A stretch of DNA of 51,086 nt, taken from positions 1 to 51,086 of IMG/VR virus record IMGVR_UViG_3300034105_001609. One strand, written 5' to 3'. This document shows, one piece after another, positions 22,601 to 30,067 of this stretch. The first letter of the stretch is position 1. The number at the start of each line of letters is the position of its first letter. This DNA is from a virus. A model generated the notes under the pieces. The model made no database searches. It saw only the letters and a list, made by a program, of their open reading frames with translations, and had not been told where the DNA came from. Both the position numbers and the translations under genes were made by a program.

Positions 22601-24415
22601 TTGGTAACGACGATGAATTCTGGAGTCATCTGAAATGCGTTCGCGTTGAGCAATGATAGGATCACCACCCATCATCTTTCCCTTAATGTGTTGCAATGCT
22701 CGTCCTCCAAGTGTGATTGCAAGCCCGTCTGCAAGCATCTGCTTCATCTCCTCTGGATCAGCGGATTCTAACGCTCCAGTGGCGAGAGCAAGCGTTGTTC
22801 CGTGGATTCCTGACCTTGCATACTCAACGGAGTTTGAAAGAATGTTGTCAATCGTCTTGCCTCCACGGGATAGGATTTTTGCTTTGAGTGCCGAGCCTTC
22901 CGCAGTCTTGCCAAGAGTCTCAAATGTTTTTCCAAGTGGTGCAACTTTGCGAGCTTCTGCAACCTCACGCACAAATGTTGGAATTTGCAATCCAAGCTTT
23001 GTTCCCTTGAACAAACTTCTTGCTGCCGTTCCACCCAATGCACCTGTCAAAATACCAGTCACTGGCGATTCTCCAGAAACTGAATATCCAGCAAGCCCAC
23101 CCAATATAGGAGGTGCAACTTTTCCGAGGATTCCAGTTGCTTTCTCTGTGATTGGCTTGAACCTCTGCATTACCTCTTCAACCTTTGCTGCACCACGCGC
23201 AACGGATTCCGCTCGCTGAGTGCGTTTCTGCATCATCTCCGCAAATCGTGTTTTTTGTAGTGTCTGTGCAGCTTTGTTGATCTCCGCAATTTCATCAGCG
23301 GATTTACCAATGTATTTTAACCCTTGAGCAATCGCTTTTGTTCCTTTGAACCCAATACTAACAGCACCCATTGTTCCCATGCCAACCTCGCCGGGAAGCA
23401 AAAACTCGCCAGCGGTTCTTACACGAATATTTTCTTCTGGCAATTCAGACTCCATCTCAGAAGTCAACTGATCAACTTGTTGACGCGCCATCGCATCCTG
23501 CTGCGATCTTGCTTCCTCAACAGAGACATTGGTTCGTTTAGCCAGTTCTTCTGGCGATTCCATTTGTGTTTTTGCAATGTATGAAAGTGCGTCTTTAGCA
23601 AGTGGGCTATCAAGCAACCTACCATAAATAGTCGGATGTTCACGGAAGTATTCAGCTTGCGCTTGAGATACCAATCTGCGTCCCTTCCAATTCTCAAATC
23701 GATCTTCTGGACTGACCAAACCAAGTTTTTCACCAGCGGCATCTGCCCATCCGAAACCACCCTCTTTTGCTTTTTCAGTTGCCCACAATACGTTTTCTGG
23801 AATCTCAAATGCTGGAGACATGAAAGAATAAAATGAACTTTTAGCTCTCTTTAAATTCTTATCAAATTCCTCATCGCTAACCTGCATATCGCTGGCTTTA
23901 ACGACATCCCTGCCAAATTCAGCAGCACCAAGACCAACTTTTACACCCAATTTAGAAACATTCTTAACAACGTCAAACGCATCTCCACCGAGGTTATACC
24001 AATCTTCCCAAGACGTTGGAGCGGATGGCATCTTTGACTTTTCAACTTCAAATATGCGCCTTGCTTGAGCGTCATCAAGAGGAATGTCTTTGCGGGCTTG
24101 AGCTACTTTGTATTGATCTTCATCACCCAACGCGTTAAAGAATTCTTTATCGCTTTCGTCTATTTCTCCCGCTCGTTTGCTTGATACTAAACCAAGAAAA
24201 ATATCAGCATTTGATTTTTGTGCTGGTGCAGCAGGTTCTAAAAACTTTTCAGCAGATACAAAAAAATCTTCAGTAGGTTCGGTTGGTGTTTGTTGAAGTT
24301 CTGTCTCAACTTCTTGCTCAACTTCTTGAAGAACGCTTTTTGGCTTTTCTTCTTTTGGTTGTTGAAATAATTCTAATTCTACTTCCGCATTGATTTCATC
24401 AAGAATGCTTGCCAT
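16643..24415 (-). CDS. giant polyvalent virion protein with zincin motif
   Basis: A 2590-residue protein, the largest product here. Residues ~330-640 hold Gly/Ala-rich hydrophobic stretches (ILGGLAGYSVSGESPVTGIL) that could enter membranes. A HExxH zincin motif (LRHEDAHFRD) lies near 788. Residues ~1780-2085 match a module of phage polyvalent proteins (EELQSDRHQAGRDVGY, WTTGDTQAERYDLSKQ, WRVNITPEMAGKVKGG). FMPER recurs near 1343, 1540 and 2086. Residues ~2290-2440 are Lys-rich and encoded by very A/T-rich DNA. It is probably packaged and ejected, by analogy with N4 and T7 internal proteins. The ATG at 24415 was preferred because 24436 overlaps the upstream gene. Confidence 0.75.
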   Translation of the reverse strand: MASILDEINAEVELELFQQPKEEKPKSVLQEVEQEVETELQQTPTEPTEDFFVSAEKFLEPAAPAQKSNADIFLGLVSSKRAGEIDESDKEFFNALGDEDQYKVAQARKDIPLDDAQARRIFEVEKSKMPSAPTSWEDWYNLGGDAFDVVKNVSKLGVKVGLGAAEFGRDVVKASDMQVSDEEFDKNLKRAKSSFYSFMSPAFEIPENVLWATEKAKEGGFGWADAAGEKLGLVSPEDRFENWKGRRLVSQAQAEYFREHPTIYGRLLDSPLAKDALSYIAKTQMESPEELAKRTNVSVEEARSQQDAMARQQVDQLTSEMESELPEENIRVRTAGEFLLPGEVGMGTMGAVSIGFKGTKAIAQGLKYIGKSADEIAEINKAAQTLQKTRFAEMMQKRTQRAESVARGAAKVEEVMQRFKPITEKATGILGKVAPPILGGLAGYSVSGESPVTGILTGALGGTAARSLFKGTKLGLQIPTFVREVAEARKVAPLGKTFETLGKTAEGSALKAKILSRGGKTIDNILSNSVEYARSGIHGTTLALATGALESADPEEMKQMLADGLAITLGGRALQHIKGKMMGGDPIIAQRERISDDSRIHRRYQESDPETQANLDQISDFDNAISARQTKLAESESDLANLMASYKGSGEDAQKIKLAQSMVEANKMALDHVKRANVQTRNEFGREFLKTYANLQDSTNGVLRTGQNNVGYHILTTDQIYQKLRNDPVNNNVPDADLAQMASQAGFYSNPAQQEIAFDRRKPSIVINADSIRERIKLFGESPTEALRHEDAHFRDLVPEFQEALAPVRSMLFQNEIRDAAGNIKATTSGLFSKAKLVELFNDGYLRHLDPQGKEAFTKLNKLWDESRGQLDENKVANYMKSELMADLLGEVSSRHLEKDLDSATLAMWDRARIKAKKNLLDRAIDRFYGFGGRGDIVTAANTRAEFPPEAMAAARDAMRQIVALNAEISPPAQEADMPAISKAQMMKNSALLNRFGKDSPLFKSEFKVKIFDKDGNQIGESMPVTTPNPREGTFQSTDVGFKKLSGYGDIPVEAQGMQVPDGGTLVVARDLVMQPDGVTPVMYEGNEAKKADADRKKLITEALDTDDYGTPNRFEPVKEGSETYRGTFTPLQIQAIKDMPESLVPKTLKENMLKVNDAIVRGDGTRFIVDYAAVMNDKGKYQAFSPKMYDLVPIGMHLSSKGNFLVTTISVGRIFNKMRLWNERMPGRLRFWDNNLERTFDDFSKYLNNWQQGKPGETGLDADPQIALQKKNILNDLLSLYDAATEYTNVDRTTVPRRKGDPRGKDLNHTIMSIRVDHIAELLANENATKLPVNYGFAKINFMPERMEGEAPTQEIRQIDENIRFANPALEKDAVEALSSNKRQYFGAHRDLDDGYPVGIRIDIPAFTSKGVYVVTVHEKKKGGEKGQVGERIGYDTIAKVDNPVFFSNEVGAKKIKSGEANKFPVATVEGQFNSSREIPEDINEWTPVGYNPREHSYFYDKRNDEPVLSGDEAISVGNTVFVKNPVYGDKANFAFMPERPAERFPTSERGFYSGLQQTIDQKVQGKFASPDQIKAIVSNPQNVKAEELKWSGVLGEIDRLAAENQGKVPKDKVMEYLRNEGAVKFKEVTSGLDKAKEIAKKYELIINDKYDSTMIQNYKGKFIEFENLPEELQDELNTYLKPKFGQYQLPSGENYREVVMAMPSQKGVQILKDGKVVWEDNEITPTGKQISDLKYQYPENKGYSVVGKGSEQYTSSHFPDVPNYVAHMRLNERTDAEGNDGLFIEELQSDRHQAGRDVGYIGDKLEIPNGYKIEKSPIKGFLVFDPKGNSLGSKETEVDAIQAARMNAGLSGAKMQVPDAPFRKDWSVQLFKRALRDAVDSGKEWIGWTTGDTQAERYDLSKQIDRIDYSVDEDGLFSASAIKGKSEVFSKEGMEIPEVEATFGKEIAEKMQSNKGKKKENDDGIEFRSLAGLDLKVGGEGMKGFYDQILPKEIGKYVAKMGGKVEKSEIAKSTQENIEKKAEELARENGILPDEESLEWLTGRDRNRFIEEAEQELNLKPTPIWRVNITPEMAGKVKGGQLQFMPERPVGKTQTGYDYSYLDQALASGTDGRVALTRPIRPDEALPLLSQRIPIIEEVEKDLFDYTRPAEVVFYQHENKPVSFKFDPELIGKPVFKDAAIEHAGKNVQLAMADRQTATGGDMGGIIFPWLKSNANAIVAGNDGINYRAVWANNEWKPVLSMRNKNINFNAFNLLTYLMGPDAHASNAREVRNISNEIENAKISREQKDLFLILANIGVKKQKRADQQKNIKSANDYIEETKKLIKESSDKEEIKKLNNEIKLKEKDIELAKLKYDRFLETSDEELIKPVITKYKTAYTRFKGGTGSENTFIKNKTALDEFKKTKSFKNLLKIIKNKQLISLDDTFKGRKASIAQILGLTIDDFNVDNVLDQTMDFKNGRTNHIVGSVELSRNPDLMAVYLGDDPKQAKRMTAQEAKAASQLKADPDFVPHEAYSWVMLGPVDGNNFLNSNPKTHLEYFPDFQEAYANIQEDAGKKQKILEGNETTLMGAMRDNTQMPLAMPAISGKK

Positions 24416-24423
24416 GTTATTTA

Positions 24424-26106
24424 TTATTGATCCCAAGATTCAATTGATTCTTCATATTTAGGCATTTGCCTTGGAACTGCTGGTTGGAATACAGGTTTAG
24501 TAACTGTTGGTTTTACCGCTTGTGGTTGCTGTGCTTTTTTCTCTTGAAGAATTATTTCTTTAAGCTGATTTTTCATTGCTTGATATTCTGGGGTTCCTTT
24601 TTTATCTGCCATTGCATCAAGTTGAGCCACCAATGATTGTTTTTGATCTTGTTGCACTGCTTCTTTCGGAACCTCAATCTCAAACGGCATTGCAATTAAA
24701 TCTGGATCAATTCCAGTTTTTTCAGTTAGTTTTCTGAATTTTTTAATTGGCCCCTCGTTGGCTTTTTCCATTTGAATTCTGGCAAGTTCTTTTGTAAGTA
24801 ACCGCATTTTTTCACGATCTTCTGGAGGCAATTTATCTCCAGCTGTAAATTTTTTCGCAATAAATGTAGGATTATATTTACTAATAAATGCTTGAGCGGA
24901 TTGTATAAGTGCAACGTCACCTTCTCTAACAGCAACGCCGGGATCGATTAATCTTTGGAACGCATTAATTGCTGCGATGTCTGAAAAACCATCTTCTTTT
25001 GAAAGAGAAGTAAAAATAATATCCCTTGAATCTCTTGATTCTAATGCTTTTGAATACGTTTTATCAGATTCAAGTTTTCCAATTTGAGACATCAAAATAG
25101 CATTTTGCTCTTTTGACATTTCTGGAGCAGTCAAAGCAGATTTTTCTTCAGCTATTTCTTTTTGAGATTTTGGTTTCCTTGGCAATACAAGGAAGTGCGG
25201 AACACCTCGAATCATTTGAACATTTTTAGGATCGATTTCAGCTTTTTGCCATCCAGAAATTTCTCTTCCAGCTTCAGCTTCAGCTTGCGCTATTGGTCGC
25301 CATCCCGGTTGTTGAGGTTGTTCTTTAACAGCTTTTGGAGGTTGAATTCCAGAAAGTGTTTGGCGAAGTTCTTTCCTTGTATCAAGAGTTTCTTGAGCTT
25401 GCTCTGGAGAAATTGCAGTTACTTTAAGACCTTCAAGAGACATTATTGGTGCTGCTTGAATTGGCGCAACTGCTCCTCCTTCAGTGCCAGCAGTAAGGTA
25501 TTCTGGAGACAATCCCTCCAATTGTTTTGCCTGTTCTGCAATTTGACCTTGCATTTGCTCTGCTGGAGTTAATGAACTGAATAAACTTGTTCCATCAACA
25601 GATGTTTCAGAAAGTGGTGTTTCAAGATCAGGAAGTTCTTCATCAATTGGAACATTTTCGGTAACTGGTTCTTCGGTTGTTTCTCCATCCATGTAAACTG
25701 GATAGTTTGCTCCCAATGAACCTTCTAATCTTTTTTTAGTATCCTTATCAAGCTTGTAATCATACAAAGCTTTTTGCCTTGTCAAAGTGTCATCGTAACC
25801 ACTTGCTTTAATATTAGCCACTTGAATTTCATGCGCTCTTTCAGTGGTTTTTTCTTCCTTTGCCTGCTCTGACTTGTATTTGGCAGTAATGCCTTCTGTA
25901 ATGCCTCCTACAGCGGCAAGGATACCTTTTGAAAAACCTTCAGATACAAGTTCTGGACGTGAAGATGGAATTTCAGCGTAAGTTAGTGGACGTGTTTCAA
26001 ATTGTGCGCGACGAGTTACATCAAGCGGTTGCAACCCTTGCAATGCGCCAAGATTTGCGAACTGAGGTTGGAATTTGTAGCCCTCGCCAGAATATGAAAT
26101 TGCCAT
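24424..26106 (-). CDS. putative internal virion/ejection protein
   Basis: A 560-residue protein with a Gly-rich amphipathic segment (SKGILAAVGGITEGITAKY) near 58-77, then a long Lys/Glu/Gln helical region, an acidic low-complexity section and a Gln/Pro/Lys-rich C-terminus. No enzyme motif. It sits between Gln-rich internal proteins and the giant protein, with two-base spacing, so a core or ejection protein is the likely role. Confidence 0.6.
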   Translation of the reverse strand: MAISYSGEGYKFQPQFANLGALQGLQPLDVTRRAQFETRPLTYAEIPSSRPELVSEGFSKGILAAVGGITEGITAKYKSEQAKEEKTTERAHEIQVANIKASGYDDTLTRQKALYDYKLDKDTKKRLEGSLGANYPVYMDGETTEEPVTENVPIDEELPDLETPLSETSVDGTSLFSSLTPAEQMQGQIAEQAKQLEGLSPEYLTAGTEGGAVAPIQAAPIMSLEGLKVTAISPEQAQETLDTRKELRQTLSGIQPPKAVKEQPQQPGWRPIAQAEAEAGREISGWQKAEIDPKNVQMIRGVPHFLVLPRKPKSQKEIAEEKSALTAPEMSKEQNAILMSQIGKLESDKTYSKALESRDSRDIIFTSLSKEDGFSDIAAINAFQRLIDPGVAVREGDVALIQSAQAFISKYNPTFIAKKFTAGDKLPPEDREKMRLLTKELARIQMEKANEGPIKKFRKLTEKTGIDPDLIAMPFEIEVPKEAVQQDQKQSLVAQLDAMADKKGTPEYQAMKNQLKEIILQEKKAQQPQAVKPTVTKPVFQPAVPRQMPKYEESIESWDQ

Positions 26107-26108
26107 AA

Positions 26109-26702
26109 TTAAACACCACCAAATTTAAGGTCAGATGAGGATGGAAGTGAAAACATATTTGCTTTTTTTGCCGCCGCTCCAGAACCTTGATTCACAAGAT
26201 TTGAAAGTGCAGGGTTCACTGTTGTTGCAGGAATGTTAGATGTGGTAGTTGGAAGCATTCCAGAAACCGCGCCAAGATTAGCAAGTGCTTCTTCGCGGGA
26301 ACGATTAAAATCAAATCCACCACCAGTTGCCTGCTGTCCAGCAATAGCTTGTGCTTGTTGCGCTGCAAGGAGCGCATTTGCATCACGAATTGATTGCATT
26401 GATCCTGCTGTGGCTAATTGTTGCTGTGCGGCTTGCTCTGATTGTTGTTCACGTTGAGTGCCAGCAGTCATCTGCGATTGTATCAAAGCTTGTCTTTGAG
26501 CTTCTTCTGCGGCTTTAGCTTGAGCCGCTTGTTGCGCTTGCATTTGAGCCAAAAAGTCTAAAGTTGGATCACTTGGAGTTCCACCGCCGCCTTTGCCTTT
26601 ACTATTAGTTTTTGTTCCAAAAATAGCTTGCCTTCCATAATGCCCTAATGGATTCCAAATTCTTTCGGATGATTTTTTTGAAACTTTTAATGCTCCACCC
26701 AT
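26109..26702 (-). CDS. Ala/Gln-rich putative internal virion protein
   Basis: A 197-residue protein. It starts MGGALKVSKK, has a long Gln/Ala/Glu helical region (residues ~50-125) and ends ANMFSLPSSSDLKFGGV. The N-terminal MGG and the C-terminal ANMF..PS...L.FGG are shared with the upstream neighbour, so the two are probably paralogues or carry the same docking tag. A T7 gp14-like internal protein role is inferred from position and composition. Confidence 0.6.
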   Translation of the reverse strand: MGGALKVSKKSSERIWNPLGHYGRQAIFGTKTNSKGKGGGGTPSDPTLDFLAQMQAQQAAQAKAAEEAQRQALIQSQMTAGTQREQQSEQAAQQQLATAGSMQSIRDANALLAAQQAQAIAGQQATGGGFDFNRSREEALANLGAVSGMLPTTTSNIPATTVNPALSNLVNQGSGAAAKKANMFSLPSSSDLKFGGV

Positions 26703-26703
26703 A

Positions 26704-27186
26704 TTATGCTCCTCCGAAAGTTAAACCACCAACTGATGGGGCTTGAAACATATTTGCGCGTTGTTGTGTTCCACCTGCACCAATATTTGCAGCTTGAGAA
26801 ACAGCAGAACCCATTCCTTGTTGAACTGGAGTTGCTGCGGTTCCTGCCCCCATTTGTTGCAAAGATGATTGACGAGCAGCACCAACATCCATTCCCGCTC
26901 CCATACCATATGATTTTTGATTTGAAAGCGCAGCTTGATCTTGCGCTTGTTGACCAACATTCATATTGTTAAGTGATTGCATTGCAGCTTGTTGACCCTG
27001 TTGTTGCAATTGCTGTCCAGATTGTTGTTGCGCTTGAATTTGCGCTTGACGTTGACGTTCAGCATCGGCGGCAGCTTGAGCGGCTTGTTGTTGTTGCTGT
27101 TGAGCCATAAACATAATCATTGGATCAACTCCAGATGGTTGCTGTTGCTGTTGCTGTTGTTTTGGTTGTGATCGACTTCCACCCAT
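26704..27186 (-). CDS. Gln-rich putative internal virion protein
   Basis: A 160-residue protein with poly-Gln runs near residues 9-15 and 31-36 (CAA/CAG repeats at 27060-27165), a Gln/Ala helical middle and the C-terminus RANMFQAPSVGGLTFGGA. It shares its MGG start and C-terminal pattern with the next gene. No enzyme motif. It ends one base before that gene's start region. Confidence 0.6.
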   Translation of the reverse strand: MGGSRSQPKQQQQQQQPSGVDPMIMFMAQQQQQQAAQAAADAERQRQAQIQAQQQSGQQLQQQGQQAAMQSLNNMNVGQQAQDQAALSNQKSYGMGAGMDVGAARQSSLQQMGAGTAATPVQQGMGSAVSQAANIGAGGTQQRANMFQAPSVGGLTFGGA

Positions 27187-27221
27187 AAATTAAAAGATTT
27201 GATTGTTGGTTAGCATTAAAT

Positions 27222-27518
27222 TTAACTTTGTTCAAGAACTTTTTTACGAGCTTCTTTGCACAATTCACTTCCGGGTTCAAATTGTCTGCAAGAATTTGGT
27301 CTGTCATTGTAAACCTTACAACAAACAGATTTCCCAACTTTTCCATCAAGTGCTATGCACCTGTTATCAATTGTTTTCATTAACGGATAATCAGTTCTTA
27401 CCATTTCTTTCGGAATATTTACAGCATCTAACCTGCTACGAAGTAAAACTGGCCATGACCATTTGAAAGCGCAACAAGCACCGCAAGATTTGCAGTCAAA
27501 TTCATTTATTTGTTCCAT
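27222..27518 (-). CDS. CxxCxxCC family protein (YkgJ-like)
   Basis: A 98-residue protein with CKSCGACC at residues 9-16, then RCIALDG, VCCKVYNDRPNSCRQF and a further Cys. This is the layout of the YkgJ family (PF03692), thought to bind zinc or an iron-sulfur cluster. It overlaps the end of the PAPS-reductase-like gene by 13 bases, so the two are coupled and probably act together. The biochemical role of the family is not settled. Confidence 0.75.
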   Translation of the reverse strand: MEQINEFDCKSCGACCAFKWSWPVLLRSRLDAVNIPKEMVRTDYPLMKTIDNRCIALDGKVGKSVCCKVYNDRPNSCRQFEPGSELCKEARKKVLEQS

Positions 27519-28342
27519 GTTACAGGTCGGAATCCAAGGTCTTCACTTACCAAATCTTCGTATGGAGCAAGGTGAGAAATGTTAGATATTTTTGCTTTTA
27601 ACTTTGGACAATTAACATACTTTCCTTCGTGCCGATTTACGCAGTTAAAACAAATGGGATAAAAGTCAGCATTCAATGATTTGTCAGGATTGTTCTTCCA
27701 TTTGTAATAATCTTTCACATATCTTGTAGGGTCAGGTTGAACCCCGCTATCTTCCAAGTATTGAAAAATATCATCATCTGTCCAATCGCGCATTGGATAC
27801 AATGACATTGGCGAATCGTCTGCATACCGAATGTCAACAGCAAGTGGCACATGACCTTTAATCAAATCTGTGTCGCTATATTTCGTTCCAATATACACTG
27901 CCCCCCAAGGCCAATTAAAAGTCCCTGTAGGACGCTGTAGAACGTCTGTTACGCCACACAGGAATTCTTCATTTTCTTTTGGACGCTCAGTTCCGAGTGA
28001 AAGACAAACCGCAGTTTGTTTACCCCATTGGTAGTATTTAATAAAATCAAATCGCAACTCTCCAGTTTCAACGTCAGGCCCATCAGCAATTGCTATTTTA
28101 CTCGGAGCATAATCGTAAACTTCAAGTTTCCATTCTTTGATTAATTTGTCGGAATACGCATATCTCTCGCGCAATTTTGGTTCTCGGTATTGAATAACTG
28201 GCAAATCAATTCCCGCCCCAAACTTAATCAAATGAAGCAATGCCGTGGAATCTTTACCTCCACTCCACAAAACTACTGCCCTTGGCCATCTTTTGTTCCA
28301 CTCTTTGATTTTATGTATTGTTGTATCTATTAGTTGTTTCAT
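27506..28342 (-). CDS. PAPS reductase-like (adenylyl-sulfate/DndC-type) protein
   Basis: A 278-residue PP-loop nucleotide-binding enzyme. SGGKDS lies at 27-32 (VVLWSGGKDSTALLHL), with MRDWTDDDIFQYLE in the later part and CFNCVNRHEGKYVNCPKLK near the C-terminus. Relatives reduce PAPS or act in sulfur transfer, including DndC in DNA phosphorothioation; no other Dnd gene is visible. Its ATG shares a base with the stop of a structural gene (TAATG), so it is expressed with virion proteins. Confidence 0.8.
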   Translation of the reverse strand: MKQLIDTTIHKIKEWNKRWPRAVVLWSGGKDSTALLHLIKFGAGIDLPVIQYREPKLRERYAYSDKLIKEWKLEVYDYAPSKIAIADGPDVETGELRFDFIKYYQWGKQTAVCLSLGTERPKENEEFLCGVTDVLQRPTGTFNWPWGAVYIGTKYSDTDLIKGHVPLAVDIRYADDSPMSLYPMRDWTDDDIFQYLEDSGVQPDPTRYVKDYYKWKNNPDKSLNADFYPICFNCVNRHEGKYVNCPKLKAKISNISHLAPYEDLVSEDLGFRPVTWNK

Positions 28343-29127
28343 TAAATAATAATTGCACCCATTAATACCGCTCCAGCAACAGCACCTCCAGTGCCTATCA
28401 TTTGTCCTTGTTGCGCGTTTGCACTGGCAGCATTTTGTTGAGCGTTTTGAAGCATCATTTGTTCGTAGTTACGTTTGCTTTCTTGCTCCGATTGTGAAAT
28501 TTTTTGAAGTTGCCCAATATTAGAATTAATCCAATCGGTTGTTGATTGTCCTAATTGTTGTGCGCCCTGCATTACATTGCCTTGATATTGTTGCATTGAA
28601 GCAAGGTTTTGTGCTTTTGCAGCTTGTTCAGCGGCAATAATAGAAGCTGGATCAAGCCCTCCAATTGGAGCGGGAGTTTGAGCTAAATACCCTTGCTGTA
28701 TAGCCAAATTTTGCAATCTTGCCTGCCTGCCTGCCTCTGTAGCCTGATCAAATACAGCAGAACGCCCAATAAGACTATCGGTTCCAAGTCCAGATGTTAA
28801 ACCTTTCTTGACAGACCAATTATTCATCCATTCTTTTGTAGCATCAAGATTTGTAGCTTCTGCAACTTTAGAACCAAGTTCTTCGCGCATTTTAGCTATT
28901 TCTGGATTTGTCAATCGCTCAAATTCTTTCGAGCGTTGAAGGTTGTCCATTCCAAATTCAGCGGCTTGTTGCGATGTTTTTGTCGCATCAAAACTTTGCA
29001 TGATTGGAGCTTGAGATGCGTAAGATTTAAGCAACTCAGCTTGATTTTGAAGCATTGCAAGTTGTCCTTGCGATCCAATTTGCAAACCTCCATAACTCGC
29101 TCTGTAATCTGGTTTAGGATATGCCAT
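28342..29127 (-). CDS. putative internal virion protein, paralogue of the 29136-30065 product
   Basis: A 261-residue Ala/Gln-rich helical protein. Conserved segments shared with its neighbour include GMDNLQRSKEFERL, KEWMNNWSVKKGL, QNLAIQQ and GGLDPASIIAAEQAAKAQNL. The C-terminus is a glycine-zipper membrane-like helix (GTGGAVAGAVLMGAIII). A role as an ejected protein that inserts into the membrane is inferred from this tail and the genomic position. Confidence 0.6.
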   Translation of the reverse strand: MAYPKPDYRASYGGLQIGSQGQLAMLQNQAELLKSYASQAPIMQSFDATKTSQQAAEFGMDNLQRSKEFERLTNPEIAKMREELGSKVAEATNLDATKEWMNNWSVKKGLTSGLGTDSLIGRSAVFDQATEAGRQARLQNLAIQQGYLAQTPAPIGGLDPASIIAAEQAAKAQNLASMQQYQGNVMQGAQQLGQSTTDWINSNIGQLQKISQSEQESKRNYEQMMLQNAQQNAASANAQQGQMIGTGGAVAGAVLMGAIII

Positions 29128-29135
29128 ATTAATAT

Positions 29136-30065
29136 TTAAATTTGCCCGCTAATTGGAGCATAATACTGTCCTCCAGTTGCAGATGTTTTAGGGACATATT
29201 GTTGACCTCCATATCCACCAATTCCTCCAGCACCTTTTGCTGCCATTGATCCATATCCCTGTGCTGCACTGCTGGCAACATTTCCAGCGGCTTGAACATA
29301 TGCTCCAGTCATTGCACGATCTGAAGCAAGATTCTGCGCTTGTTGACCCAATAACGCTCCCTGATAGTTCAATTTATTTTGTTGTCCAGTTTGTTGTATA
29401 TTTTGAAAGTTTGCCATTTGATTGGCCATTTGATCAGCTACAGATTGATTGTAACCACCAATATTTCCATACATGGAATTTTGCCAATTTTGCATAGCTT
29501 GCAAATTTGCTGCTTTTGCTGCTTCTTGCGCTGAAACTGAAGTTGATGGATCAATTCCTCCCATCGGAGCTTGCATTTGACGAAGAATCTCTTGTTGCAG
29601 TGCAAGATTTTGTTGGTCGTAATTTGCTTTAGCTTTTAATGCGGCATCATAAGTTGCAGCTTGTCCAATCGTAGAATCTGCAAGACCAGTTGTGTAATTT
29701 GCAATAAGCCCTTGATTTTTAGCCCACTCGTTCATGTAACGGGTTGCATTCTCCATACTTGAAAGACGAGCAAGTTCAGCACCTTGCGCTTGACGCATTT
29801 GTGCCGCTTCTGGAGATACCATTTGCTCCATTTCCCTTGAACGCTGAAGATTAGCCATTCCCAATTCCCCAAGCCTTTTAGATTCTTGAAGCGGATCGTA
29901 TTCTTGTTGTGCTGGGGCCATTTTAGCGTAGGCATCAAGCATTTTTGCTTGTGAAGCTTGTTGTTGCGCTTGCGCCTGCATCATTGCCATCTGAATAGCC
30001 AAATCGCGTGTTTGATCTGGCTTAGTCAGATATTTTTTTGCATCAACTTTTTTTGATCCTCCCAT
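29136..30065 (-). CDS. putative internal virion protein, paralogue of the 28342-29127 product
   Basis: A 309-residue Ala/Gln-rich protein starting MGGSKKVDAKK, with GMANLQRSREMEQMVSPE, TRYMNEWAKNQGLI, LALQQEILRQMQAP and GGIDPSTSVSAQEAAKAANL, all aligned with the next gene. The Gly/Tyr-rich C-terminus (GAGGIGGYGGQQYV) differs from that of the paralogue. No enzyme motif. Probably an internal or tail-associated protein. Confidence 0.6.
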   Translation of the reverse strand: MGGSKKVDAKKYLTKPDQTRDLAIQMAMMQAQAQQQASQAKMLDAYAKMAPAQQEYDPLQESKRLGELGMANLQRSREMEQMVSPEAAQMRQAQGAELARLSSMENATRYMNEWAKNQGLIANYTTGLADSTIGQAATYDAALKAKANYDQQNLALQQEILRQMQAPMGGIDPSTSVSAQEAAKAANLQAMQNWQNSMYGNIGGYNQSVADQMANQMANFQNIQQTGQQNKLNYQGALLGQQAQNLASDRAMTGAYVQAAGNVASSAAQGYGSMAAKGAGGIGGYGGQQYVPKTSATGGQYYAPISGQI

Positions 30066-30067
30066 AA

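Noticed and set aside
22653-23219. 188-codon plus-strand frame within the giant gene
   Set aside because: It lies wholly inside a continuous 2590-codon gene and has low-complexity Ser/Pro/Ala composition typical of antisense shadows.
27060-27165. Possible CRISPR-like or microsatellite repeat of GTTGCT units
   Set aside because: The repeats are CAA/CAG codons of a poly-Gln protein in frame; there are no spacers.
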